Assembly: GCA_023228705.1 (NCBI GenBank)
Contig: JALOAS010000020.1
Coordinates: 1-37,261 of the forward strand
Source of the DNA: Ottowia sp.
GTDB lineage: Bacteria > Pseudomonadota > Gammaproteobacteria > Burkholderiales > Burkholderiaceae_C
Direction of reading: 5' to 3'
DNA length: 37,261 bases
Shown here piece by piece: positions 25,700 to 33,778 of this stretch; positions within the stretch are counted from its first letter, which is position 1, and every line of letters starts with the position of its first letter. The notes beneath the pieces were generated by a model, which was given only the letters and a program-made list of their open reading frames with translations, did no database searches and had not been told where the DNA came from. The translations under genes and the position numbers were made by a program.

Positions 25700-26949
25700 T
25701 GTCCGGAAAGCCGGCCCAGACCCTGGCAAACACTTCGGGCCGTCGGTCGCAATCACTCTGGCGAAAGATCCCATCCGGGGTGTGGGTGCTCGGTTGTGTC
25801 AGCCTGCTGATGGATCTGTCCTCCGAGATGATCCACGCGCTGTTGCCTGCATACCTGGTGACTGTGCTCGGAGCTTCCGCGCTCACCGTCGGGATGCTGG
25901 AGGGTGTCGCCGAGGCGACGGCTGCCATCACCAAGGTCTTCTCCGGCGCGCTGAGCGACTGGCTCGGCCGGCGCAAGCTGCTGGCGGCCATCGGCTATGG
26001 CCTTGCGGCACTGACCAAACCGGCGTTTCCGCTGGCTCCGTCCGTTGGCTGGTTGTTCGCGGCGCGATTTATCGACCGGGTCGGCAAAGGCGTCCGCGGG
26101 GCGCCACGGGACGCGCTCGTGGCCGATATGGCTCCACTTCACCTGCGCGGCGCTTGCTTTGGCTTGCGCCAGTCGCTGGATACGATCGGTGCCTTTCTGG
26201 GACCGCTCCTGGCCATCGGCCTGATGTGGCTGACGGCGGATCACTTCCAGGCGGTGTTTTGGGTAGCGGTCATACCGGCGCTGCTGTCGGTCGTGCTGAT
26301 TGTCGTTGGCGTGAGTGAGCCTGATCGGCCACGGGATCAGCGGTCGGTTCGCATGCCTCTGCATCGCGATGAGTTGCGCCGCCTCAGTCGGGGCTATTGG
26401 TGGGTTGTGGCCCTGGCGACGGTGTTTACGCTGGCCCGCTTCAGCGAAGCCTTTCTCATCCTGCGGGCACAGTCGGTCGGCCTGTCGCTGACACTGGTTC
26501 CGCTCGTTCTGGTGATCATGAGCCTGGTCTATTCCCTGTCGGCCTTTCCAGTCGGGATTCTGTCCGATCGGGTCGACAGAGTGAAGGTTCTCGTCGTTGG
26601 CTTGGCGTTGCTCGTTCTGGCCGACCTCATTCTGGCTTATTCGAGCGGTATCGTCGGCATCGGAATCGGCGTCGCATTCTGGGGTCTGCACATGGGCTTC
26701 ACGCAAGGCTTGCTCGCGACCTTGATCGCCGAAGCGGCGCCAGTCGACCTGCGCGGTACCGCCTTTGGCATGTTCAATCTCATCACTGGCGTGGCATTGC
26801 TCGCCGCCAGTGTCATCGCCGGCGCCCTATGGGATGCGGCCGGTCCGCAAGGCACCTTCCTCGCGGGAGCCGGCTTCGCCGCGCTCGCGCTTGCCGGTTT
26901 GCAGCTTCTGCGCGGGCGGCTGGGAAAAGTACACCTTGGTTCAACTTGA
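25696..26949 (+). CDS. Major facilitator superfamily transporter
   Basis: A 417-residue, 12-helix transporter. The loop 2-3 MFS signature GALSDWLGRRK (about residues 77-87) is followed by FIDRVGKGVRGAPRDALVADM. A second half-signature (GILSDRVDR, about residue 290) follows the central loop. Proteins with this N-terminus often lie next to ChrB-like and DedA/PAP2 genes in heavy-metal islands, as I recall. Direction and substrate cannot be told. The 203-bp gap after it contains no convincing gene; a short frame ending LLYREGSRLDRLLTSIW at about 27132 may be the tail of a lost membrane protein. Confidence 0.9.
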   Translation: MMSGKPAQTLANTSGRRSQSLWRKIPSGVWVLGCVSLLMDLSSEMIHALLPAYLVTVLGASALTVGMLEGVAEATAAITKVFSGALSDWLGRRKLLAAIGYGLAALTKPAFPLAPSVGWLFAARFIDRVGKGVRGAPRDALVADMAPLHLRGACFGLRQSLDTIGAFLGPLLAIGLMWLTADHFQAVFWVAVIPALLSVVLIVVGVSEPDRPRDQRSVRMPLHRDELRRLSRGYWWVVALATVFTLARFSEAFLILRAQSVGLSLTLVPLVLVIMSLVYSLSAFPVGILSDRVDRVKVLVVGLALLVLADLILAYSSGIVGIGIGVAFWGLHMGFTQGLLATLIAEAAPVDLRGTAFGMFNLITGVALLAASVIAGALWDAAGPQGTFLAGAGFAALALAGLQLLRGRLGKVHLGST

Positions 26950-27152
26950 CCAGCACTCATCAGGCACCCCACCACGGGATGCATGAAGGCGCATTTTGAA
27001 ACCCGAATCGAGCGTCAACAATGTACGAACTTGACGCAGGGGGGCTGCCACCGGCATCTTCGCTGCCATAGTGGTCTGGCTCCTTTACCGCGAAGGCTCA
27101 CGACTCGACCGCCTGCTCACCAGCATCTGGTAATCATCCAGAGACGATTCTT

Positions 27153-29303
27153 ATGATCGAGAGATTGTTCAACGCCATCCTGCCATCCATCGAGCACTTC
27201 CACACACTGGGTTATTGGGTGGCCTTCTTTGCGGCTTTGCTGGAAACGGCGCTTGTGGCCGGGTTGTTTGTGCCCGGCTCGACCCTGCTGCTGTTGCTGG
27301 GGGCCTTGGCGGCCGGCAGTTACCTGGACTTCGGTGATCTGTTGTGGTTCGCCATCGCCGGCGCCGTTCTTGGCGACAATTTCAATTTCTGGCTTGGAGA
27401 ACGTTACGGCAAGAAATGGACGTGCGGCGGCATCTGGTTTCTGACCCCGGATCATTTCGAGCAAGCCCACCGCTTTTTTGATCGGCATGGCGCAAGGAGC
27501 GTCTTTCTCGGGCGCTTCATACCGAGCGTCAAGGAAATTGCGCCATTCGTCGCCGGCACAGTAGGGATGCGGTATCGCACGTTCCTGCTCTGGAACGTCC
27601 TGGGCGCCATCGGGTGGGGACTACAGTGGGTCGGCGGTGGCTACCTGTTCGGGCAGTCGCTCAAGATTGCGCAAACGTGGATGTCGCGCGCCGGGATGGT
27701 GCTGGTGGCCGTGCTGATCGCCTGGGCGCTGCTTTGGCTCTTTAAGCGCTTCGTCGTGCACAAGGGCCGGGAAACGTGGAGGGTGGCGGTTTCGCTCATC
27801 CGCTCGGTCAAGGAGGCGCTGGGTCGAAATCCCTATGTACGGCGATGGGTGCACCGACATCCGGAGAGCATCCGCCTGCTCGCAAATCGTGTCGATCGCA
27901 CGCATTTTCAGGGCTTGCCGCTGACAGTTCTTGCCCTGGCGTTTACCTATGTGCTGGCCTTGTTTGCGGGCATTGTCGAGGATGTTGTCACCGCCGATCC
28001 GATTGTCGCGATTGATCACGCAACGGCCCAACTGGTCGCCACTTTCCGCGCGCCGGCCGCCATTCCTCCGTTCGTGTGGATAACCGATCTGGGTCAAGCG
28101 CCGGTGGTTGGAGTGCTGTTGGTTATAGCGTGCCTTTTGCTCTGGCTCATGAACCGGAAATATGCGATTGTGGGCTTGCTGGCGTCGAGCCTGGGAGCGG
28201 CGGCTTTCAGCGCGCTGGGCAAATTGGCCTTTGAGCGGCCACGGCCGACTGGAGCCGTTCTGCTCGAAGCGTCCTATTCCTTTCCGAGCGGGCACGCTAC
28301 CAGCGCCGTCGCCTTCTACGGTTTCTTGGGCTATCTGTTGATCCGCTCAGCGACCCGGTGGAAGGTGCGGGTCAACCTGTTCTTCGCGACCGCTGCGCTG
28401 GTACTCCTGATCGGCTTGAGCCGCATCATGCTCGGCGTGCACTATCTGAGTGACATCTGGGCAGGTTACCTGGTCGGTGCACTTTGGCTTATTGTGGGCA
28501 TCAGCCTGACGGAATGGCTGAGTGCAGGCGGGCAAATTGCTTGGAATACACCAACCGAAAGCCGCCGAAAGTTGGCGGCGTTCAGTCTTGTCGCGATCTC
28601 GGCCGCCGGGTTCGTTGCCTATGCCGCCACTCGCACGCCGGCACCCCCGGTTTCTGCACCGGAAACAATAATCCAAGTCAATCGCCCTTTGGACGAAATG
28701 CTGCGTACTCAAAAACTTACAGGTACATCGTCTCTGCTCGGCGCGTCTGAACAGCCGCTATCGTTTGCCGTCGTCACGCCAAACGCGGACGCGTTGTCCG
28801 CACTTCTGAGCCGGGCAGGCTGGCTCCCCGCCGATAGTCCGGGTCCGAAAAATCTGCTGCGCCTTGCCCGACAGGGTCTGGATTACACCACGGCACCGCT
28901 CGCGCCAGCGCTCTGGAACAACCGTGTCAACGATCTGGCTTTCGAACGGCCGATTCAGGATTCGCAGGGTAGGGCGGTTGCAACTATCCGGCTATGGCAA
29001 ACCCCTTTCCGTGTCGGGGTGAAACAGATCTTCGTGGGAGTGGCGCGGACATACAACGGCATCCGCTGGGGCATTCTCCATACGGTCTCGCCCGATGTGG
29101 ATGCAGCAGCTGAACGATTTGTTGAATCGCTCAAGCAGTCCGGACAGCCGTTCACGATCTGCCAACGCTCGCTGACCGTGCCGATGATGGGCTCGTATTT
29201 GATGGGCGACCGTTTCTTCACACGGGGGCAAATATGGCTGCTCGATCCGGGTGGCGGCACTGATGCCGCAGATATCTGCGGCGCTCACGGGCCAAGGCAA
29301 TGA
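27153..29303 (+). CDS. DedA-PAP2-LssY fusion protein (membrane phosphatase)
   Basis: A 716-residue membrane protein in three parts. Residues 1-210 are a DedA domain (FVPGSTLLLLLGALAAGS...FLGRFIPSVKEIAPFVAGTVGM); DedA proteins include undecaprenyl-phosphate and phospholipid flippases. Residues 240-455 are a PAP2 phosphatase with all three motifs: KX6RP (Lys357-Pro365), PSGH (378-381) and SRX5HX3D (Ser423, His430, Asp434). From about 520 to the end is an LssY-like C-terminal domain after one more membrane helix. The likely role is dephosphorylation of a lipid pyrophosphate or phosphatidic acid with transbilayer movement. Its stop overlaps the truncated diacylglycerol kinase start (ATGA), which supports a lipid-phosphate role. 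Confidence 0.88.
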   Translation: MIERLFNAILPSIEHFHTLGYWVAFFAALLETALVAGLFVPGSTLLLLLGALAAGSYLDFGDLLWFAIAGAVLGDNFNFWLGERYGKKWTCGGIWFLTPDHFEQAHRFFDRHGARSVFLGRFIPSVKEIAPFVAGTVGMRYRTFLLWNVLGAIGWGLQWVGGGYLFGQSLKIAQTWMSRAGMVLVAVLIAWALLWLFKRFVVHKGRETWRVAVSLIRSVKEALGRNPYVRRWVHRHPESIRLLANRVDRTHFQGLPLTVLALAFTYVLALFAGIVEDVVTADPIVAIDHATAQLVATFRAPAAIPPFVWITDLGQAPVVGVLLVIACLLLWLMNRKYAIVGLLASSLGAAAFSALGKLAFERPRPTGAVLLEASYSFPSGHATSAVAFYGFLGYLLIRSATRWKVRVNLFFATAALVLLIGLSRIMLGVHYLSDIWAGYLVGALWLIVGISLTEWLSAGGQIAWNTPTESRRKLAAFSLVAISAAGFVAYAATRTPAPPVSAPETIIQVNRPLDEMLRTQKLTGTSSLLGASEQPLSFAVVTPNADALSALLSRAGWLPADSPGPKNLLRLARQGLDYTTAPLAPALWNNRVNDLAFERPIQDSQGRAVATIRLWQTPFRVGVKQIFVGVARTYNGIRWGILHTVSPDVDAAAERFVESLKQSGQPFTICQRSLTVPMMGSYLMGDRFFTRGQIWLLDPGGGTDAADICGAHGPRQ

Positions 29304-29404
29304 AAAACCAGTCGTTCCCGAGAAAAGTACGCAATGCGCTCTCCGGCATCGGTTTCGCGTGGGCTAAGGAAGGTGTTCGAAACGACGATACAGCGAGCTT
29401 TTGA
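29300..29404 (+). pseudogene. dgkA: Truncated diacylglycerol kinase gene (N-terminal remnant)
   Basis: The frame begins MKNQSFPRKVRNALSGIGFA, resembling the N-terminus of diacylglycerol/undecaprenol kinases, and stops after 34 residues (full proteins have about 120). Similarity seems to end near residue 26. It overlaps the previous gene by 4 bp. The next 118 bp up to the transposase gene match nothing I recognise, so an insertion or deletion has removed the rest. The match is short, so the call is moderate. Confidence 0.55.
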
Positions 29405-29972
29405 TGAGCAAATTTCGCAATGTCGCCGAATCTGGTTTTGCAGCGGTCAGATGGACCCCAAATGTGTGTGTCTTGGCTCCATATCGACCCGTTGGCGATG
29501 ATTCCCCAGATTCCGGGCGCACCTATCCTGCCGCGGCCTGCAAAATTCTCTTGCGCACCATCCACAGATTGGCCAGGGCAAACAGTGTGTGCAACTGCGC
29601 CGTGTTCTTGGCAAGTCCCCGGTAGCGTATCTTGACATGTCCGAACTGAAGCTTGAGCACGCGAAACGGATGCTCCACCTTGGAGCGGATGCGCGCCTTG
29701 GTGCGATCAAGCCGGTCGGTCAGCACATCTGCTTCCCCCTTCTTGACCAGCTTGCGCCGCTTGCCGGGCATCTTCGCCACATGCCACGTGACATCAGGAT
29801 GACGGTCCTTGACCTGCTGGCGCTTGTGCGCACCGCGGTAGCCCGAGTCGGCAAATACATCCGCTTCACCGCCGTGCAGCAGCTTGTGCGCCTCGGTGAG
29901 GTCGTGTGCATTGGCAGGTGTCGTAGTCACGGTGTGCACCAGGCCAGAGTCAGCGTCCACGCCGATATGTGC

Positions 29973-30053
29973 CACCTGTGCGGCCTCGCTGCGCTCGTGA
30001 CCGCATCCCGCTGCGCGGGACCGCCCTGCGGGCGTCCAGCGCCTTCGGCTGGT
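29973..30053 (-). repeat. In-frame palindromic insertion inside the transposase gene
   Basis: Conserved HFGM(K)AHIGVDADSG is split between M and A by 27 extra codons, 81 nt or net +78. On the minus strand it holds CCAGC...GCTGG, GCCC-GCA-GGGC, TCCCGC-GCA-GCGGGA and TGCGG...CCGCA, four hairpins in a row with no stop codon. It resembles palindromic elements known to insert in reading frame, such as those of Rickettsia, but I do not recognise its family. Confidence 0.75.
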
Positions 30054-30284
30054 CATCCCAAAGTGCCACTGATTCCCTTTCTTGGTCGTTCGCAGCTGTG
30101 CGCTCGCGCTGCTCACCATCTCGGGATCACGCGTACCACCCTTGTTCTTGGTGGAGCTGGGCGCGGCAATGATGGTGGCATCCACCGCCGTGCCTTCCTT
30201 CAGCATCAGGCCACGACCGGCCAGCAGCTCGGAGACGGCGCCAAAGATCTGCTTGGACAGATCGTGACGCTCCAGCAGATGGCG

Positions 30285-30338
30285 AAAACCGAAGGTTTCA
30301 CCAAAACCGAAGGTTTCACCAAAACCGAAGGTTTCACC
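30285..30338 (-). repeat. 18-bp tandem triplication inside the transposase gene
   Basis: Three perfect copies of GGTGAAACCTTCGGTTTT (minus strand) encode GETFGF three times, inserted between ILRF and RHLLERH, which are adjacent in related transposases. Each unit contains the small hairpin AAACC-TTC-GGTTT. It preserves the reading frame. Confidence 0.93.
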
Positions 30339-30728
30339 AAAGCGCAAGATGCTGACCCGGTCGGGGATGCGAGAGGTGCGGCCAAGACCGGCGAACTGTT
30401 GGTACAACGGCACATCAAACAGCGCTTCTTCCATGGCCACATCCGTGAGGCCAAACCACTGCTGCAAGAAGTGGATGCGCAGCATGATTTCAACATCAAA
30501 GGGTGGGCGGCCGGTCTTGGCGCGAGAGGCATGCGGCTCGATCAGCGCGAGCGGCTCGGCCCAAGGGCACCACCTGCTCCATCTCACCCAGAAACACCGC
30601 CTTGCGCGTGTGGCGGCGGCTCAGGTCAAGGCCAAGATCTCGCTGTTTGGGCCTCACCTGGAGCTATTGTCCGGAGCGCTCCTGCGTCAGACAAGTCGAA
30701 GGTGGGGTGTTGAACACCCTCCCCAATT

Positions 30729-30754
30729 CTTCCCTTGCTGCGAATGATTTCTGC
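30729..30754 (+). repeat. 26-bp direct repeat, right copy
   Basis: It is identical to 24670-24695 and lies immediately before the pstS Pho box. It is likely the original copy, since it belongs to a working promoter region. Confidence 0.93.
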
Positions 30755-30758
30755 ATAC

Positions 30759-30776
30759 CTGTCATATTCCTGTCAT
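30759..30776 (+). promoter_or_regulatory. Pho box upstream of pstS
   Basis: CTGTCATATTCCTGTCAT has two perfect CTGTCAT half sites with a 4-bp spacer, the PhoB consensus. It lies 48 bp before the pstS start and would replace the -35 element, so the pst-pho operon should be switched on by PhoB under phosphate limitation. Confidence 0.95.
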
Positions 30777-30824
30777 ACGGGCTTCTTATAGTTTGCGAAC
30801 ACCTTTCAACGACAGAGGATTGCA

Positions 30825-31865
30825 ATGAAAATGAAGTTCTGCACCACCATGATGGGCTTGGCAACCGTTTCTGTGGCCTGCGCGCTGCCGGCCAGCGCGC
30901 AGGACGTCACCGGTGCCGGCGCCACCTTTCCGGCGCCCGTCTATGCCAAATGGGCGTCCGACTACCATAAAGCCACTGGCGCCAAGATCAATTATCAGCC
31001 CGTGGGCTCGGGTGCCGGTATCCGCCAGATCGAAGGCAAAACGGTTGACTTTGGCGCCTCCGACATGCCGCTCAAGGACGCTGAGCTGGATGCAAAGGGG
31101 CTGCTGCAATTTCCGACCGTGATTGGCGGCGTGGTGCCCATCATCAACGTCAAGGGCGTCGCTCCGGGCCAGATGAAGCTCAATGGCCAGGTCCTTGGCG
31201 ACATTTACCTGGGCAGGATCACCCGGTGGAACGACGCGGACATCAAGGCGCTGAACCCGGACCTGGATTTGCCGGACGCTGCCATCGCTCCGGTGCGCCG
31301 TGCCGATGGTTCAGGCACGACCTTCATCTTCACCAACTACCTGAGCAAGGTCAACGCCGAGTGGCAGACCCAAGTGGGCGAGGGCACGGCAGTGAACTGG
31401 CCGGTGGGCACCGGCGGCAAGGGCAACGAAGGGGTGGCCGCGTTCGTGGGCAGGCTGGCCAATGCCATCGGCTATGTGGAATACGCTTATGTCAAGCAAA
31501 ACGACATGACCTACACCCTGCTGCAAAATGCCGACGGTCACTTCGTGGCGCCCAGGGCTGCTGCCTTCAAGGCGGCCGCCGCCGGCGCCGATTGGGACCA
31601 GAGCTTTTATCAGATCCTGACCGAACAGCCGGGTGCAAACGCCTGGCCCATCAGCGGTGCCACCTTCATCTTGATGCACCAGAAGCAGGACAAACCAGCG
31701 AAAGCGGCCGCCGCACTCAAGTTTTTTGAATGGGCCTACCAAAACGGTGACCCCGCGGCCGACGCGCTCGACTATGTGCCGTTGCCGGCCGGCGTGAAGG
31801 AGATCGTGATGACAAGCTGGAGCAGGATCAAGGATGGATCCGGCCATGTCGTCGAGTACCGGTAA
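30825..31865 (+). CDS. pstS: Periplasmic phosphate-binding protein PstS
   Basis: A 346-residue ABC-transporter solute-binding protein. A signal peptide (MKMKFCTTMMGLATVSVACA..ASA) is probably cut after Ala25, leaving QDVTGAGATFPAPVY. Phosphate-contacting loops are seen in GAGATFPAP, YQPVGSGAGIRQI, DFGASDMPL and RRADGSGTTFIFTNYL. It delivers phosphate to PstCA. GAGGA lies before ATG 30825. It is the first gene of a run continuing to phoR and follows a Pho box. No lipobox is placed to make it a lipoprotein. Confidence 0.97.
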   Translation: MKMKFCTTMMGLATVSVACALPASAQDVTGAGATFPAPVYAKWASDYHKATGAKINYQPVGSGAGIRQIEGKTVDFGASDMPLKDAELDAKGLLQFPTVIGGVVPIINVKGVAPGQMKLNGQVLGDIYLGRITRWNDADIKALNPDLDLPDAAIAPVRRADGSGTTFIFTNYLSKVNAEWQTQVGEGTAVNWPVGTGGKGNEGVAAFVGRLANAIGYVEYAYVKQNDMTYTLLQNADGHFVAPRAAAFKAAAAGADWDQSFYQILTEQPGANAWPISGATFILMHQKQDKPAKAAAALKFFEWAYQNGDPAADALDYVPLPAGVKEIVMTSWSRIKDGSGHVVEYR

Positions 31866-31895
31866 ACCCGTCAGCGGCTGTCCTTTGCCAGTGGC

Positions 31896-32921
31896 ATGAT
31901 GCAAGAGGCCATTGACCTGTCCGCCACGCTTGCACCCGGGCAACCGCCGCCGGCGTGGCCGGTCACGGGGCCGCGCCGGCAGCACCGCTCCGGCCCGCTG
32001 CTGGACCGGTTGTTCGGCTGGGCCGCGGCGGGCGCAGCCTGGTTGACGCTGGGCCTGCTGCTTGGCATCCTGGTCTCACTGCTGATTGGCGCCTGGCCCG
32101 CCATCCGGGAATACGGGCCTGGGTTTCTCACCAGCGCCGTCTGGGATCCGGTCAGGAACGAGTACGGCGGGCTGGTCATGATCTACGGCACGCTGGCCAG
32201 CTCGTTCATTGCACTGGTGATCGCCGTGCCCGTCAGTTTTGGCATTGCGCTGTTTTTGACGGAGCTGTCACCGCCCTGGCTCAAGCGGCCGCTGGGCACG
32301 GCCATAGAGCTGCTGGCTGCGGTGCCGTCCATCGTCTACGGTATGTGGGGACTGCTGGTATTTGGTCCCATTTTGGCAACGTACGTGCAGCAGCCCATGC
32401 AAACCCTGTTCGCCGGCATACCCTACCTGGGCGCGCTGTTTTCGGGGCCACCGGTGGGTATCGGCATTTTGTCGGCCGGCATCATCCTGGCGATCATGAT
32501 CATCCCCTTCATCGCCGCGATCATGCGCGACGTGTTTGAGGTGACGCCAGCGCTGCTCAAGGAATCGGCGTACGCCCTGGGCGCAACCACCTGGGAGGTG
32601 GTGTCCAGGATCGTGCTGCCGCACACCAAGGCCGGCGTCATGGGCGGCATCACGCTGGGCCTGGGCCGCGCGCTGGGCGAGACCATGGCGGTGACCTTCG
32701 TCATCGGCAACTTCAACCAGCTCGACTCACTGAGCCTGTTCGAGGCCGCCAACAGCATCACCTCGGTACTGGTGAACGAGTTCGCCGAGGCCGCCCCCGG
32801 CCTGCATCAGGCGGCCCTGCTTTATCTGGCACTGGTGTTGTTCCTGATCACGTTTGTGGTGCTGACCCTGTCCAGGCTGCTGCTGGCACGGTTGCGCAAG
32901 AATGAAGGAGTCCGTGCATGA
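31896..32921 (+). CDS. pstC: Phosphate ABC transporter permease PstC
   Basis: A 341-residue inner-membrane permease with about six helices after a roughly 45-residue cytoplasmic N-terminus, long for the family. The ATPase-contact (EAA) loop is KESAYALGATTWEVVSRIVLP...GLGRALGETMAV (about residues 222-260). FLTSAVWDPVRNEYGGLVMIYGTL is characteristic of PstC. It starts 30 bp after pstS without a clear ribosome-binding site and overlaps pstA by 4 bp. Confidence 0.95.
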   Translation: MMQEAIDLSATLAPGQPPPAWPVTGPRRQHRSGPLLDRLFGWAAAGAAWLTLGLLLGILVSLLIGAWPAIREYGPGFLTSAVWDPVRNEYGGLVMIYGTLASSFIALVIAVPVSFGIALFLTELSPPWLKRPLGTAIELLAAVPSIVYGMWGLLVFGPILATYVQQPMQTLFAGIPYLGALFSGPPVGIGILSAGIILAIMIIPFIAAIMRDVFEVTPALLKESAYALGATTWEVVSRIVLPHTKAGVMGGITLGLGRALGETMAVTFVIGNFNQLDSLSLFEAANSITSVLVNEFAEAAPGLHQAALLYLALVLFLITFVVLTLSRLLLARLRKNEGVRA

Positions 32922-33778
32922 GCAGCGTCGGGCAGCCGGATGCACGTCTGGCCGAATTTGTACGGCGCAAGCGCACCAACCGCATGGCGCTGTCGCTGTC
33001 GCTGGCGGCGATGCTGTTTGGCCTGTTCTGGCTGGCCTGGATCCTGTGGACCACGGTGCGCCTGGGGCTCAGCGGGCTGGCACTGGCCACCTTCACGGAA
33101 ATGACGCCGCCGCCCAACGAGGCGGGAGGACTTGCCAACGCCATCTACGGCTCGCTCGTCATGGTGGCCACGGCCACCTTCATCGGCACGTGCATTGGCG
33201 TCATGGCCGGCATTTACCTGGCCGAGTACAACCCCAGGGGCTGGCTCGCGTCGGTGACGCGCTTTGTCAATGACAGTCTGCTGTCGGCCCCGTCCATTGT
33301 CATCGGGCTCTTCGTCTATGTGGTTGTCGTGGCCCGCTTCAAGTCGTTTTCAGGGTGGGCGGGAGCACTGGCGCTGGCACTGATCGTGATCCCGGTGGTG
33401 ATACGCGCCACCGAGAACATGCTGCAACTGGTGCCCGCCAGCATGCGCGAGGCCGCCTATGCGCTGGGCGCGCCCAAGTGGAAAGTCATCCTTGGCATCA
33501 CCCTGCGCGCCGCTCGGGTGGGCGTGGTAACCGGGGTTCTGCTGGGCATGGCCCGCGCTGCGGGCGAGACGGCGCCGCTGTTGTTTACCGCCTTGAGCAA
33601 CCAGTTCTGGAACGCTGACATGAGTCAGCCCATGGCCAGCCTGACCGTGACCATCTTCAAGTTTGCCATGAGCCCCTATGAGAACTGGCAAAACCTGGCG
33701 TGGGCCGGCGTGCTCCTGATCACCGCCGCCGTGCTTGCGCTGAATATCCTGGCCCGCGTGCTGACGCGCAATAAATGA
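32918..33778 (+). CDS. pstA: Phosphate ABC transporter permease PstA
   Basis: A 286-residue partner permease of PstC with six predicted helices and the EAA loop REAAYALGAPKWKVILGITLRAA (about residues 178-200), then GMARAAGETAPLLFTAL, typical of PstA. GAAGGAG precedes the ATG, which overlaps the end of pstC (ATGA). Its stop in turn overlaps a possible pstB start, so pstC, pstA and pstB are translationally linked. Confidence 0.96.
   Translation: MSSVGQPDARLAEFVRRKRTNRMALSLSLAAMLFGLFWLAWILWTTVRLGLSGLALATFTEMTPPPNEAGGLANAIYGSLVMVATATFIGTCIGVMAGIYLAEYNPRGWLASVTRFVNDSLLSAPSIVIGLFVYVVVVARFKSFSGWAGALALALIVIPVVIRATENMLQLVPASMREAAYALGAPKWKVILGITLRAARVGVVTGVLLGMARAAGETAPLLFTALSNQFWNADMSQPMASLTVTIFKFAMSPYENWQNLAWAGVLLITAAVLALNILARVLTRNK

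Larger units (their letters stand above)
29523..30657 (-). pseudogene. IS5-family transposase gene, frameshifted and carrying in-frame insertions
   Basis: The product has the IS5-family order: GRPPFDVEIMLRIHFLQQW, GTAVDATIIAAPSSTKN (first DDE Asp), VFADSGYRGAH (second Asp) and the C-terminal HPFRVLKLQFGHVK (Glu region). The main frame starts at GTG 30587, but upstream, in another frame, the sequence reads RPKQRDLGLDLSRRHTRKAV then FLGEMEQVVP. That is the family's true N-terminus, from about GTG 30657. One extra base near 30562-30565 (CCCAAGGGC for CCCAGGGC) breaks the frame. Two further in-frame insertions, at 29973-30053 and 30285-30338, disrupt conserved segments. I could not find convincing terminal inverted repeats. 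It is probably inactive. Confidence 0.82.

Noticed and set aside
29405..29522. The left terminal inverted repeat of the IS5-family element
   Set aside because: I compared this stretch with 30658-30728 and found only weak, scattered similarity, so the ends of the element remain unplaced.
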